64,000 nt of DNA from Tenebrio molitor (taxonomy: Eukaryota; Arthropoda; Insecta; Coleoptera; Tenebrionidae): NCBI RefSeq assembly GCF_963966145.1, contig NC_091056.1:62001-126000 (forward strand), written 5' to 3'. The notes beneath the pieces were generated by a model. It did not search any database and was not told the DNA's origin. It saw nothing but the letters and a program-made list of their open reading frames with translations. Shown here in pieces: positions 53,125 to 63,935 of this stretch. The translations under genes and the position numbers were made by a program. Every line of letters begins with the position of its first letter. Positions within the stretch are counted from its first letter, which is position 1.

Positions 53125-53280
53125 TAAGAAATTTCTGTTATTTGAATATAAATTGTTCTTACTTCAAAATACAAATTTACTGTAGTGGCCCTGCTTTTAC
53201 ACAGTTTTTGTAGATTCCTGAAATACTTGTTATCAGTGTCAAAAAGCCAATGAAAGACGTTTTGCGCCTATGCCAGTATA
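53125..53280 (-). pseudogene. P-element-like transposase, piece between two insertions
   Basis: The minus strand reads RKTSFIGFLTLITSISGIYK, the conserved block before the TYKxSQxHLEL block of P-type transposases. It is cut on the left by the mariner derivative. On the right unrelated DNA begins near 53280. One or two stops are present. Confidence 0.5.
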
Positions 53281-53890
53281 GTCCAGTCAATAGAGGCATA
53301 AAAATGGCTCCACCTTGCAAAAGATACAGAAAAGTTTATACTTGGCAGGTATTTTCTATCAGGCATATTAGTAATATTGCCGAGTTTGCGACCTTGGGGG
53401 GTTGCCGCTCGCCCCGCCATACTGGAGAATAGGGGTGGAAAATCACATTTCTGCGATTATTTCATTATCCGTGCGAGATACCTCTATCTAAGTTATTATA
53501 GAAAATGTAGAGCGTGCAATTCTCTACATTTTTTGTACTTTATGTTTTTTTGTCAGATCAATAGTTTCGTAGTTACAACGTGGGGAAATCGAGAATTTGT
53601 TTTATTTTTGTACTTTTTATTCTTTTCCACACCACCACAAAGGTAGAGCAATAGGTTGCGTTTTTTTTACGTAGTGTCCCCGGTGGTCATAGTCCACGAT
53701 GCAGTAGAAGTTTACTGTTTTACTCTTTTTGATCTCTTTGTAACGTAGACGGATCCAAATGATCTGGATCGATCGGTATAGATGAGCTGAATCCATCAGA
53801 GTTTATGAATTCGGGAATTCCTCTTGAGAATTTTCCTCTTGTTCCTCGGGGTCATCATCATCATCATCAGGATCATTTGGACTAGTAGGG
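53281..53890. other. Unidentified insertion in the P element
   Basis: Locally GC-rich (GGGGGGTTGCCGCTCGCCCC, about 53395). On the minus strand it ends in an acidic run (PDDDDDDPEEQEENSQEE) encoded by a (CAT)n tract at 53849-53866. No terminal repeats were found. The acidic run resembles the N-terminus of some transposases, but nothing more can be said. Confidence 0.3.
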
Positions 53891-54330
53891 TAAAAGTTAC
53901 TTTAATGTGTGAAAAATAAAAAAAAAACGTCTTCTAAAAAGGGCAACCAAAACGATTCAATATTTTCTTTGATAGGTGCTTTGAAATTGCGGGCAACTAG
54001 ATTACGAGAATTAGACAAAGCGAAGAATCTAAAATAAAAAATCTAAAATCATTGCAACAGAAATTACCTATATTTGATAGAAATTTTACCTATCGCAGTA
54101 TCGGATGAATTTTGTAGTAGCTTCAGAATGTTCAAATTGTGGTCATTTTAAAATATCACGACAAAAATCGATTGCATCGGCCACACTTGATGACAAAGTT
54201 TGTGTAGCAAGTTTAACTTTCATTATTTGTTTTTTAAATTCAATATAATATTTTGTCAATTTATTTGCTAACACAAGCTTTTCTTTTTCCTGAAGTTTAA
54301 ATAATTCTTTTATATAATATACTAGCTGAC
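53891..54330 (-). pseudogene. P-element-like transposase, middle exons
   Basis: The minus strand reads YIKELFKLQEKEKLVLANKL, then VKLATQTLSSSVADAIDFCR and, after a stop, PQFEHSEATTKFIRYC. A probable intron (GT...AG, about 54090-54035) leads to FFALSNSRNLVARNFKAP. These blocks follow the second catalytic Asp in P/THAP9 proteins and include the GTP-binding-type insertion region. The first of them is joined upstream, across repeat R1 copy 2 and a MITE, to the exon at 56965-56979. Confidence 0.7.
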
Positions 54331-54558
54331 CCGACAGACGTTGTCCTGTCAAATTTCAATACTTAAATTTGTTTGTGATCGTTTTGTGAATTTGTGAAAA
54401 GCTACACTGCTGAAATGCTGGAAATGTGTGATGTAACCTGGAATGTGATCGAGTTGGAACCATGCGGTTTTGTTCCAGAAATTAAGTCAGAATTTCATGT
54501 CCAAACAAATGATTTATTTTCTTCCATTAAATCACGATGAATCTCAAGCAGTTCTATT

Positions 54559-54829
54559 GGGTGATTCAAAATGATTGTGAATAAGTATTGCAACTATGTA
54601 CGAAAATGTATGTGGCAACTGTGTGAATGGGATACAGTTGACATTTGTATGACATTTCATAAACGTGCATTTGATTTTTTTAATTCCATTACACATTGAT
54701 TTGACAACTTTCAAAATTGCGCGACTATGAACTGTCAAAAAAATGTCAACTCTATCCTACCCTACACAGTTGCCACATAAATTTTCGTACATAGTTGCCA
54801 GATTTATCCACAATTATTTTGAATCACCC
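54559..54829. mobile_element. MITE family M2, copy 2
   Basis: The same termini (GGGTGATTCAAAATGATTGT) and position within R1 as 39209-39478, 271 bp. Confidence 0.85.
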
Positions 54830-54837
54830 AATATTTA

Positions 54838-55089
54838 CTGTCGCGAGCAATAAATTTTGGTCATCAATGTCATTTCAAAATTTGGTTAGATTGTCACAAA
54901 TTTAAAAAATTTCCCTGCCTGATTAGATTATGCCCATGTCAACAAAGTGTCAAAAAAATGAGAATAAAATGACAATTAATGTCATACAACATGATGATAG
55001 GTTATGACATTTACGACTGGTTTACGATGGAGCATTTTCGATTGCGTCAAAGAATGACCTTGACGAACCAAATTTATTGCTCGCGACTG
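54838..55089. mobile_element. MITE family M3, copy 1 (TIR CTGTCGCGAGCAATAAATTT)
   Basis: 252 bp, with TA on both sides (54836-54837, 55090-55091). The empty site TATTTACATTTC is preserved in R1 copy 1 at about 39482. The right end is AAATTTATTGCTCGCGACTG. Confidence 0.9.
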
Positions 55090-55377
55090 TACATTTCGAT
55101 TTTGATTGCAAGATCGATGTTCAAGTAAACAATGCGATTGGTTTGATCCCCAATTTCACAATCAGATGTCAAATGACATTTGTGCATGTAGGCAAATAAA
55201 TTGGAATAGAAATAAAACAACCACTACATTTGTTGAACAGATCGCGAAACAACACAAAAGTAAAAGCAAATGTAATTTTATTTTAATTTACTGGATTGCG
55301 TTTTTCCAGATTTTTTTTAAATCTTCCAGATTTTTTCTCAATTGAAAACAAAAAAAAAAGCATCAAGCAAATATGTA

Positions 55378-55637
55378 CAGTCGCGAGAAATAAATTTTGG
55401 TCGCCAAGGTCATTCTTTGACGCAATCGAAAATGCTCCATTGTAAAACAGTCGTAAATATCATACATAACCCTAGATAACCTATCATCATGTTGTATGAC
55501 ATTAATTGCCATTTTTTTCTCATTTTTTGACACTTTGTTGACATGGCCATAATCAGGCAGGGAAATTTTTAAAATTTGAGACAATCTAACCAAATTTTGA
55601 AATGACATTGACGACCATAATATATTGCTCGCGACAG
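55378..55637. mobile_element. MITE family M3, copy 2
   Basis: 260 bp, opposite orientation to copy 1, TA flanks (55376-55377, 55638-55639). Its empty site ATATGTAGCTC is kept at about 39763 in R1 copy 1. The interior shares TTTGACGCAATCGAAAATGC with copy 1 (inverted). Confidence 0.9.
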
Positions 55638-56482
55638 TAGCTCCTATTGTCAGTTATGATCGAGACTGCATACAAAAATTATTTTTGAAATTTGTCCGAA
55701 TTTTCCGACTTTCCTTTGTAATTGTCCCGATTTTTTTTCCGAAAACTTATCCAAAACCCTAACAAACAAAACCAAAAAAAATTACGCATAACCATCGTTC
55801 GAATCCTGAGTTTATGGTCTTGAGTTCATACAAAAAAGCACTTTCAGTTTTCCCCGAATTATTTTTATTTAGTTTTTCCAGATTTTTCTCCAAATCTTCC
55901 AAATTTTTTGTCTATTGAAAACATTCAATTGAGTTATTTCCACCCCGGGGCATATCGAACAAAAGAAAAAGAATTAACAAATATGTCGTTTTTATCGTCA
56001 GTTATGATCGAGAATGCATATAAAAATTATGATTTTTGCAGTTTGCCCGAATTTTTCGACTTTCCTTTGTAATTGTCCCGATTTTTTTTTCCTGAAAACT
56101 TTTTCACGACTATAACGAACAAAAGAAAAAAATAGTTATTATGCATATCCATCACAAAAAGGCACTTTCAGTTTTTCCCGAATTTTCCAATTTTCCGGGC
56201 AACTTTACCATTTTTTCTCTACATAAAAACCTCATACGGATTATTACAAACATTTAAAAAAAATTAGTCAAATCGTTCTAGCCGTTCCCATAGAAAAAAG
56301 CACTTTCAGTTTTTCCCGAATTTTCCAATTTTCTAGGCAACTTTTCCAATTTTTTTTCTTTTTAAACCACCCCTGTATTAAAGCGAACAAAAGAAAAAAA
56401 TAAATATTCAAATCGGTCAAGCCGTTTTTGAGTTTTAGCGAGACTAACGAACGGCGATTCATTTATATTATACTCGTATATA

Positions 56483-56962
56483 CAGGGTGTTTGAAAATTG
56501 CTAGTACAAAAAAAAACTGTGGCATCTGGAAGCCCTAAGAAATCCAAGAAACCAATTTTTAATTTTTTAAAACAAAAGGGATAAAGTAACCCTATTCCTG
56601 CATATTCTACGCCTCAGGCGGGGCAATATTTTTTAAACCTTGGTAACCAAGCGTGATGATCGTAGTGATAATGAAGGACTATACAACAATATGAAAAATT
56701 TATATTTTTTTGCAAAATCTTGGCAACCACAGATTGACAGTTTAAGAACATCAAATTTTTTATTTCGTTATTGCTTAACAACGTGAAGTGTCTTTTTAAA
56801 ATACCTTAACTCAGTGGTGCACTAACAATTTTAACCCAATTTTTAGTAATTTTTATCTCGAAAACTAGAGGATTTTTATTAGAATTTTCTTTTGCCGATG
56901 ACTTCAACTCACCATCACCAATTACCAGGTTTTTTTTGTACTAGCAATTTTCAAACAGCCTG
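56483..56962. mobile_element. MITE (TIR CAGGGTGTTTGAAAATTGCT) in the P-element exon
   Basis: About 38-bp TIRs ending AGCAATTTTCAAACAGCCTG, TA flanks (56481-56482, 56963-56964), 480 bp. The subterminal phrase CTCACCATCACCAATTACCAGG resembles that of the mariner derivative at 28551-29817, so the two may be related. No transposase remains. Confidence 0.85.
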
Positions 56963-56964
56963 TA

Positions 56965-58299
56965 GATTACGTCGATTTTCTGAAAACAAATTATCTATAC
57001 CTAACACAAATAATGGCTACCTATTAGTCATTTACATGTCCATTAGAGTCATACAATATTCCAAGATCAAATAGAAGGTTTCGCATTAATTTCATCATAT
57101 GGCAACCATCTAGCATAAAAAATACTTTTTGATTATTTAAATCAAAAGAAGAAACAAAATTATCTATTTTGTACGAGACACCCAACAATTCAAACATTTT
57201 AAGATGTGTTGCCGGGCCGTCACAAGTCACTGAAATTACTCTTGCTCTTGTGGATGATAATTTGTTTAATACCTACAAGAATATAAAATACGTTAATGAA
57301 TATTTAATACATATAATGGAAACTGACTTGAATTAATAAATTAGCTGTATCTTCGGCTAACAAACGGTTTACAAAATAAAATGCCACTGGTATCTTCCAA
57401 TTAGAATTGATGGCCCCTACCATAAAAACTAATGCAATTGTTGCTATTTCATTACTTACGTCATAGCCATTCTCCAAATTAACAAACCCTCTATTTTTTC
57501 TGCCGTAAAATTCAACCTGTTTTCTTATAGAAATTTCATCAAACGTTCAACTTAACAGCAGATCTGGCTGTTTGTGTATGTGCCTAGAAATTGCGTCAAG
57601 AGCTTCCTGATTAATACCCACATCTCCATTTATATTGCAAAACCAGGAACTAATGCTGTTGGGATGAGGCAAACAATATTTAAGTTGCTTTTGAATATAA
57701 CGATAAACCTTTGGTGAAAGAAAGTTCAGGGTCAAAGTAAATGTTCGCAACTCTGGTGAAAATTTTACTTTCGTAATTGTCTGGCTATTTAATTTTTTTT
57801 CAATTCGATTTAATATTTGAGAAGGTATCCCTAAAAATCATTTGGTTAATAAATATTACCATTAAAATATGTATTTACCATCAACGGTTTTTCGCAAATT
57901 TTGTTGTTGAGATTTACTGAGATTTCCAGTGCTTTTCAGCAACTTTTTTAGTTGCTCTTTAGTTTTTTCGTTTCGACCAATTGTTAATTTTAATCTTTTG
58001 TTTTCCTGTCTTAGTTCCTTTACTTCGCTTTGCAATTTTGATATGTATATCATTGACCAAATCATCATAAGATAAATTCTTATAATATGTATGATCATGA
58101 ATGACATACTCTTTAAATTTCATCTAAAAAATTAAAAGTTATTACTTAAAAGTATATAACATTTTTGGTTTACAATACAAAAATTTCCGATAATTTGCTT
58201 GAAAGGAATTACACAAATTAACATTCTTACTTCTTCAACTTTTAGTTTTTTTCCTTTTTTCAAAACAAACCTCTTTGGAGTATTAAATATTTTAGGAAG
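56965..58299 (-). pseudogene. P-element-like transposase, coiled coil to catalytic core (exons 3-7)
   Basis: Putative exons: 58299-58231 (LPKIFNTPKRFVLKKGKKLK), 58123-57880 (leucine-rich coiled coil, SKLQSEVKELRQENKRLKL, after a one-base shift), 57830-57312 and 57270-57033, then the short exon from 56979. The 57830 exon holds SPELRTFTLTLNFLSPKVYR, FDEISIRKQVEFYGR (first catalytic Asp) and ALVFMVGAINSNWKIP. The 57270 exon holds VISVTCDGPATHLKMFELLG (second catalytic Asp), FMLDGCHMMKLMRN and YDSNGH. All have GT-AG borders. A TGA near 57547 and one frameshift disable it. Exon structure and motifs match P-like THAP transposases. Confidence 0.85.
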
Positions 58300-58532
58300 C
58301 TACAAACATACACTGCTCCAAAAAAGTTAAGGATATTGTTGTTTGGTGAACAAGAAATGAAGAAAAAGGAACATAATTAATACAAATGTTTAATGCCACT
58401 CATATTTAGCCAAATCATTACAGAATGAAACCAAAAAAAGTACAATTTTTGAAATTAACTAAAATGAAAAGGAAATTAAATAATTTTTGTTTTAATTTCT
58501 AATAACGGTAATCCACCTCGTACCCGTGTAGC

Positions 58533-59475
58533 TTATCGAATACGACGTGACATACTTCGAATTAAGATCTGTTGCCATAAAATAGGGAATATTCCCGAAT
58601 ATTCTCTGGATAAGGCAAATGGTCTACCAGAGCTTTTCCAAAAAGATTCCAATGCGTGTTTAATGGGGTTGAGGTCCGGAGATCGTGAAAGTAGCTGAAA
58701 ATGTTGAATTCTGTGCAAATCTAACGTTTCCAAAATCAGTTGTGTTCTGTGCGGACCAGTGCTATCACCAATAGGAGCTTGAAATTGTGGCAACATATTG
58801 TTAACAATTTCGTTACCATACATCTTTCCCGTCATCGTCCTTCGGCAAACATAGAGATCAGTGCGCCCGCCAACACAGAGGCCTGCATATACCATAACAG
58901 ATCCACCCCGAAAAGGTACCTACTCTAGTTTCCATAAATCGTTGTAAATACCGTTCATTTGATCTCCACCAAACTCGTACACGACCACTATCGCTATGAA
59001 GACCAAATCGTGATTCATTCCCAAACAGAACAAAGTCCCATTCCGCTACCCAGTTTTGATGTTGTCTTGTTCACTCTAAACACGCTGCATGGTCAATTGA
59101 TGTTAATCGAAATGCTATGTATGGATGAAAATGGCCTAAACCAAATGCTTTTAATCGATTTCTTACTGTTTGAACGTGAACTGTTGGTCTACCAGCTTGT
59201 CATAAGGCATTTCGTACTTGTAACGCTCGATAGAAAGGGTGCCTTCTCTTGTTAGAAGCATATAACGATCGTGTCGAGCTGTTGTACTTCGCTGTCTTCC
59301 GCTTCTAGACCGTTGGCTACCAGAATTTGCCTCAGCAAACCGATTCCACAGTCTACTTACAACACTCTGGCTAACCCCAAAATTTTGGGCTACTTCTACT
59401 TGGCGGTACCGCCTTCAAGCATTCTAATAGCCCTATTCACTTCAAACACACTCAAATGCCGTCTTCTTTCCATAT
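58533..59475 (-). pseudogene. Tc1-like transposase
   Basis: The start region reads RRRHLSVFEVNRAIRMLEGG then VAQNFGVSQSVVSRLWNRF (paired-like HTH, about 59470-59330) and SGRQRSTTARHDRYML. After frameshifts come FGLHSDSGRVRVWWR (about 59010) and VMVYAGLCVGGRTDLYV. TGPHRTQLILETL and SRSPDLNPIKHALESFW follow, then the end. This is the full Tc1 order. The second catalytic position is altered (DSTGPHRTQ in place of the usual DNAxPH), and the SPDLNPIEH Glu is Lys. Several stops are also present. It is inactive. Confidence 0.8.
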
Positions 59476-59649
59476 TTGGCAAAAACAATACGGTACAACC
59501 GTACACACAAATTGGGATAAATGATTATTCCTTTAAGATCAACATTTCATGGAAAAAGAATTCAGTAAAAAGTATAACAAAAAAAGAAGTTCTTTTACGC
59601 AGATTTGGTACTAACATTTAAAAAAAAATGCAAGTTTTGTCAATGTTTC

Positions 59650-60556
59650 GATCTCCGTGCACACGACGTTTTCCGCCAAAAATAATAATAATCCGAATTG
59701 AGAGGGGCGAAACTATAAAAGACAGGAGAGAGCGCGGGGAAGGGCTTTTTGGTCTTTGGTCTTTGGTCAGTGAGGTCAGATCGGTGCGGGACTGTGAAAG
59801 GGGCTGAAACGGCGAGTGGTTGAACGGTGAGAAAAGGGTGTGGAGGCGTCGAGGGTCCGAAGAGGGTGAGGCTGGAAGAAGAGTCCAGGAAGTCCAAACC
59901 CAGACGCCGAGGAGCGGATTTGAGGATCCCCGACGGAAGGTTCGTGAAGAACCAAACGCCGGAGTGCGGAGTCACATTCCACGCCTGGATTTCGTCGTCT
60001 ACCGTGGGCCCGAGGAAGTCCCCGAGTAAGTCCAGGTCTCCAGAGACGTCGACCCCCCCGTGACGATCAAGGCCAGGGTGAAAGAAAAAAATTTTTGTTT
60101 TAGCGAAGCCAGCGCGTCGTTTCAGGCAGAACGTTTTTTTTTTTTGTTCGGATTCGAGTTATCGGTTTGCTGGTGACTTCGCCTGCAAACGGCCGGTCAG
60201 GCCGATAACAGTTTTTTTTGTAAGAGTTCTTGTTTATTTTATTTCTTTATCTTTTGTGTCCTCGTCCGCCGCGCGACTTCCTTTTCTATTTCGAATTCAG
60301 CTTTTTTTTTGGGGGAAACGAGGTGAGGCCCGAGGGAACGGTCCCGCCGATCGTGGGCGGCGTAGAAGAATAGCGTCGAGGACGATATCGGGCTTCACGT
60401 TCGGCTCTCCCCTTTTTTTTTAATTTAGTTTTTGAAATCAATTTTTTTTTCGCGGCGAGGGCACAACCCTTCATTTTTGTACGTAATTATTGAGTGTGAG
60501 AAACGTTTTGTTGTCAAATAATCAGATTTGTACGTGTGCTGAACTGAGTGAAAATA
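59650..60556 (+). promoter_or_regulatory. GC-rich insertion with TATA box, possible LTR
   Basis: CGAAACTATAAAAGACAGG has a consensus TATA box at 59714-59720, followed by GGTCAGTGAGGTCAGATCGG with an initiator-like TCAGT at 59767. The next 700 bases are GC-rich with long T/A runs. Open frames on both strands (60063-59827 plus, 59975-59640 minus) have no family match. It is inserted inside the Tc1-like element. The promoter followed by a long leader suggests a solo LTR. I found neither a partner LTR nor target duplications. Confidence 0.35.
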
Positions 60557-61729
60557 CAGTGCATTTTTTTAACTGTTGCCATAGGGAATTGCATGGTAAA
60601 ATTTAAACCCCCTGTTAACTTTTGTTCTGATGAAAATATTCAAACCATTTTTGAAACAAAGTTGGAAGATTTTTTAAACTATCGGATAAATTACAATTCA
60701 ATATCCTAAACTGTCGAAAAAGTTGTGAAAAAAATATTTTCTAGCGCGCCGGAATTATAATAGTACGTCGGCTCAACCAGCACCTGACCATCTCCACTTT
60801 TGACTTTTGTCACTTAAAAAATAAATAGCGAGATCTCCTCGAGGCTATGATTAAAATAAATAATAAATTAAAATATAAAACCTAATTTTTGTTCCCATTT
60901 TGCATACCACGTTTTTTGTCAAATTATTTACGTTCATTAATTTCAACTTTGAAGAGTAAAATTAGTAAAATAAAACTGCTTGTCGTTGTTCAAACAATAT
61001 ACATTACGTAGTCTTATTAATGATCTATTACAAAAATAAAAATTAGCACCAAATCTGCAGTGGATCATAAGTTAACAGAGGGTATAATTTTTACCATGCA
61101 ATTATGTAATTCCCTATGGCAACAGTAAAAAAACGCATAAGAGGTCAACCAGAAACTGTGGAGGAATTAAGGGCAAGAATAACTGAAGCTTGTAATTCCA
61201 TTACAGTGCGACATTTATAAAACACGCGAAGAAATTTTCAAGATCGCTTGGGACATTGTCCAGCAGTCGAAGGAAAACACTTCGAACAATTCCTTTGACA
61301 ATTTCTATTAATTTGTTGAGTTACTTGTGCGTTAACGTTTTTAGGTTTTGTTTTTTTTTTAATAAATGTTTAGATGTTCTGCCTTCCAAAAGCTAATTTG
61401 TTCATAGCTTCGAGGAGATCTCGCTATTTATTTTTTAAATGAAAGTGACAAAAGTCAAAAATGGAGATGGTCAGGTGCTGGTTGAGCCGACAGGGACGCT
61501 ATTCTGGCGACCGCTCGACGTACTATTATAATTCCGGCGCGCTAGAAAATATTTTTTTCTCAACTTTTTCGACAGTTTAGGATATTGAATTGTAATCTAT
61601 CCGATAGTTTAAAAAATCTTCCAACTTTGTTCCAAAAATGATTTGAATATTTTCATCAGAACGAAAGTTAACAGGGGTATAAGTTTTACCATGCAATTCC
61701 CTATGGCAACAGTTAAAAAAAATGCACTG
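60557..61729. mobile_element. Mariner-like element with about 300-bp TIRs
   Basis: TIRs begin CAGTGCATTTTTTTAACTGT and end AAAAAAAATGCACTG. TA flanks (60555-60556, 61730-61731). The arms continue through CCCTGTTAACTTTTGTTCTG and AAATAAATAGCGAGATCTCC. The interior (61140-61320) keeps RGQPETVEELRARITEAC and FQDRLGHCPAVEGKHFEQFL in two frames, the C-terminus of a mariner-like transposase. An extra copy of the terminal sequence (GTAATTCCCTATGGCAACAG, about 61105) lies internally. The MITE at 15850-16324 belongs to the same family. Confidence 0.85.
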
Positions 61730-61731
61730 TA

Positions 61732-61980
61732 TATTCATTTCGTTTAAACCACTCGGAGTTTACTTTCTTCCGATTATCACCACCCACCCCCACATTTAGG
61801 TTGTACTCTCGAGCAGTTTCCAATGCATCTCGACCCGAAGTCTGTTAAATCGTTATTTTGGAAAAATTTCCCCATCAGGGAAAATAAATAACGTAACACT
61901 ACCATGACGAAGTTGTTGTAAGGTTTTCTTTATTTTTTTTTTTTTTTTCAAAAAATTCGACAATATCCCTAACTTTTTTG
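61732..61980. other. Residual Tc1-like 5' region or LTR tail
   Basis: Noncoding. It contains CACCACCCACCCCCACATTT and a T-run at 61931-61949 next to the Tc1 terminus. No gene. Confidence 0.3.
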
Positions 61981-62036
61981 GCGCAGTGTATTTTTATTAT
62001 TTAACATTCAAAATTATGGCAAAATATCTCATTTAT

Positions 62037-62179
62037 TGCGATTCTGTTTCAAAATTTAGCAATATTGTTATTGAACAACATTGATTGCATAGATCCAACC
62101 AATCAACAGCTTCATATCATAGCAACTACAACTCTGTTATATAGCAATATTGGTGAATTTTAAAATAGAATCGCACCAA
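62037..62179. mobile_element. Small foldback MITE in a P-element intron
   Basis: ATTGCGATTCTGTTTCAAAA...TTTAGCAATATTG pairs with CAATATTGGTGAATTTTAAA...ATAGAATCGC. 143 bp, no ORF. Target duplication not resolved. Confidence 0.6.
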
Positions 62180-62352
62180 TTATCTATGAGTTTTGTCAAT
62201 GTACTCCCCTACCGAATTATAAACAAAAAGTTGATTTTGGGAAAAAGCTGAAAAAAAAACGCTATCTGTAAAATAAAAAGGTATTCTAAAAAATAAAGAA
62301 CTATCTAATTAAGCCATACTATGATGCAAAAATTGTGAATTAAAGAAAAAAC

Positions 62353-62700
62353 CTTAACTAAACCAATACTAGGCATACATTCTGAAATTAAAATATTTTT
62401 ATTGTTGATTTTTTTAATGGCATGTGTATCAAAATGTGCATTGCAAATGTAAGAGAATTTCTTTACATCAAGGTCTTCTTCGACAACAGCTTTCCACATT
62501 GCCAATAACTTTTCGTTCGTTGGAAAACTAGTGATTTATTTAAAAATTATTACATGATTCAATGAATTTTCTGCATGTAAAAGTAAGCATATTTATACAG
62601 AACATAATAAAATTGCATTCTTACCGATAGAAAGATATGTGATCATTGTTTAATGAAGTATTTTCACAAGTGGGTATTACACAATACTTTACCACTTTTA
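62353..62700 (-). pseudogene. P-element-like transposase, THAP-domain exons 1-2
   Basis: Exon 1 (about 62700-62625) reads VKYCVIPTCENTSLNNDHIS and ends FYR at a GTAAG donor. Exon 2 (62527-62353) reads FPTNEKLLAMWKAVV, YICNAHF and ECMPSIGLVK, then a GT donor in phase 0 with the exon at 58299. C-x4-C ... W ... C-x2-H is the complete THAP zinc-finger signature, the site-specific DNA-binding domain of P-type transposases. No ATG is visible in exon 1, because a MITE lies immediately upstream (62714). The start codon may have been separated by that insertion. Confidence 0.75.
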
Positions 62701-62713
62701 CACAAAATATATA

Positions 62714-63169
62714 CAGGGTGTCCCAAAAATGGCGTACTAACGGTGCACTACGGTGTAGAAGAGATTACCGTAAACGTCAGAAAAATGCTAAAAAAATTCT
62801 ATTGGACTTATTTGCTGATTTGGAGGTCTTTGAAAGTGGCACTTAACAGGTCAATTATTTCGAAATATTTGTATTAAATTGTCATGACAGCTACCTCTAA
62901 TCGTACATATTATCACAAAGTACAAGATCACTCACTACCAATATGTAATCCTGCATAATAGAGCATTTAGAAGTTTTGGAAATCGAAGAAATTATTTTAA
63001 ATCCACTATGGTAACATTGCAAGGTAATGATGTATTAGTATATCTTTATTTACATTGTATTACCGTTAATAATAATAATAACAATAATTGATTTTTTTGT
63101 CAGAATTTTTTTTTTCATGTACATTTAATCATCCTCAATAAGGTAGTAACTAATAAGTTGGGACACCTG
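62714..63169. mobile_element. MITE (TIR CAGGGTGTCCCAA) upstream of the THAP exon
   Basis: Left CAGGGTGTCCCAAAAATGG, right TTGGGACACCTG, TA flanks (62712-62713, 63170-63171). 456 bp. Short plus-strand ORFs are not recognisable. Confidence 0.75.
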
Positions 63170-63210
63170 TATACTTAGTTCAAAGCATATATATATATAC
63201 AGTGTGGGAA

Positions 63211-63730
63211 CTACTTATGGAATAAATTCAGTAATTTCAAAACTAATGACATTTGTCGAAAACCCTGAAACAGGTCAATTTTTATTTCTCGTAATACTTA
63301 TTTTAAATTACTTCACTTGCTCATGACGTCATTCATTTCTGATAGACCTTCTTACTACCTAAACGATGAATAAAAAAAATTGGTACCTTACATAACAATT
63401 TTTTTGAGAAAATGACAAATTTTACTTCAAAAATTTAATTTAATTTTTAATGTAAAAAATTTAATTGACCTCAAACAAAAACAAACAAACATCTAAGATA
63501 ACAAAATTTTATACTGTCATGTCGTTTAGACAATTAAAAGGGCTATCAGATTCAAGAAAAAAATAGGTTTATATTTAAAAAAAAAATACCGATGACGTCA
63601 TCACTCGAAAGCAAATGACTGCTTGGAATTTTGTTTGGGATTAAAATATTAATTTTTATAAACTAAAATTGACCCGTCTAAAGATTAAAAAAAAAAATTG
63701 TTTAAATCTTAATGAATTTATTCCATACTT
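63211..63730. mobile_element. Foldback element (ends ACTTATGGAATAAATTCA)
   Basis: ACTTATGGAATAAATTCA (63211) is complementary to TGAATTTATTCCATAC (63713). TGACGTCAT appears once on each side (about 63324 and 63594). Low-complexity interior, no ORF. Confidence 0.55.
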
Positions 63731-63739
63731 TTGACAAAA

Positions 63740-63935
63740 AAAAATCTGGAAAATTGGAGAAATATGCACTAATATGCATTTTTTCCCAAAATATGCTCAA
63801 GGTGCTTAAAATATGCACAATATGCAGTTCAAAATGACGTAATTTCATTAAAAATTTGTTAATACACCCAGAAAATCCAAAATTTTGTCTATATACGTCA
63901 GAAACAAATATGCAATTTGCATAGAATCCGAGCTT
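63740..63935. repeat. ATATGCA-rich stretch, probable hAT-type terminus
   Basis: The word ATATGC occurs seven times (such as ATATGCACTAATATGCATTT and AAATATGCAATTTGCATAG). Such arrays are typical of subterminal regions of some hAT elements. The partner end would lie beyond the window. Confidence 0.4.

Larger units (their letters stand above)
54331..56475 (+). repeat. Dispersed repeat R1, copy 2, with three nested MITEs
   Basis: Starts CTAGCTGACCCGACAGACG and ends near AGCGAGACTAACGAACGGCG with an AT-rich tail (ATTTATATTATACTCG). Homologous to 38931-39870. It carries the M2 MITE shared with copy 1 plus two copies of family M3. Short duplications of TATATTATA-type sequence flank it. The sequence type is widespread in insects. 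I cannot assign it to a class with confidence. Confidence 0.65.
58311..61988 (-). mobile_element. Tc1-like element nested in a P-element intron
   Basis: TIR CACTGCTCCAAAAAAGTTAA and its near-complement TTAACTTTTTTGG-type right end (CCCTAACTTTTTTGGCGCAG, reverse-oriented), flanked by TA (58309-58310, 61989-61990). Total 3,678 bp. Removing the mariner element 60557-61729 and the GC-rich tract leaves about 1.6 kb, the normal Tc1 size. It lies in the intron between the THAP exon (ends 62353) and the exon at 58299. Confidence 0.8.

Noticed and set aside
59640..60474. Long open frames in the GC-rich tract as host genes
   Set aside because: Frames on both strands are equally open owing to GC-rich composition, with low-complexity Arg/Pro/Ser content and no recognisable domain.
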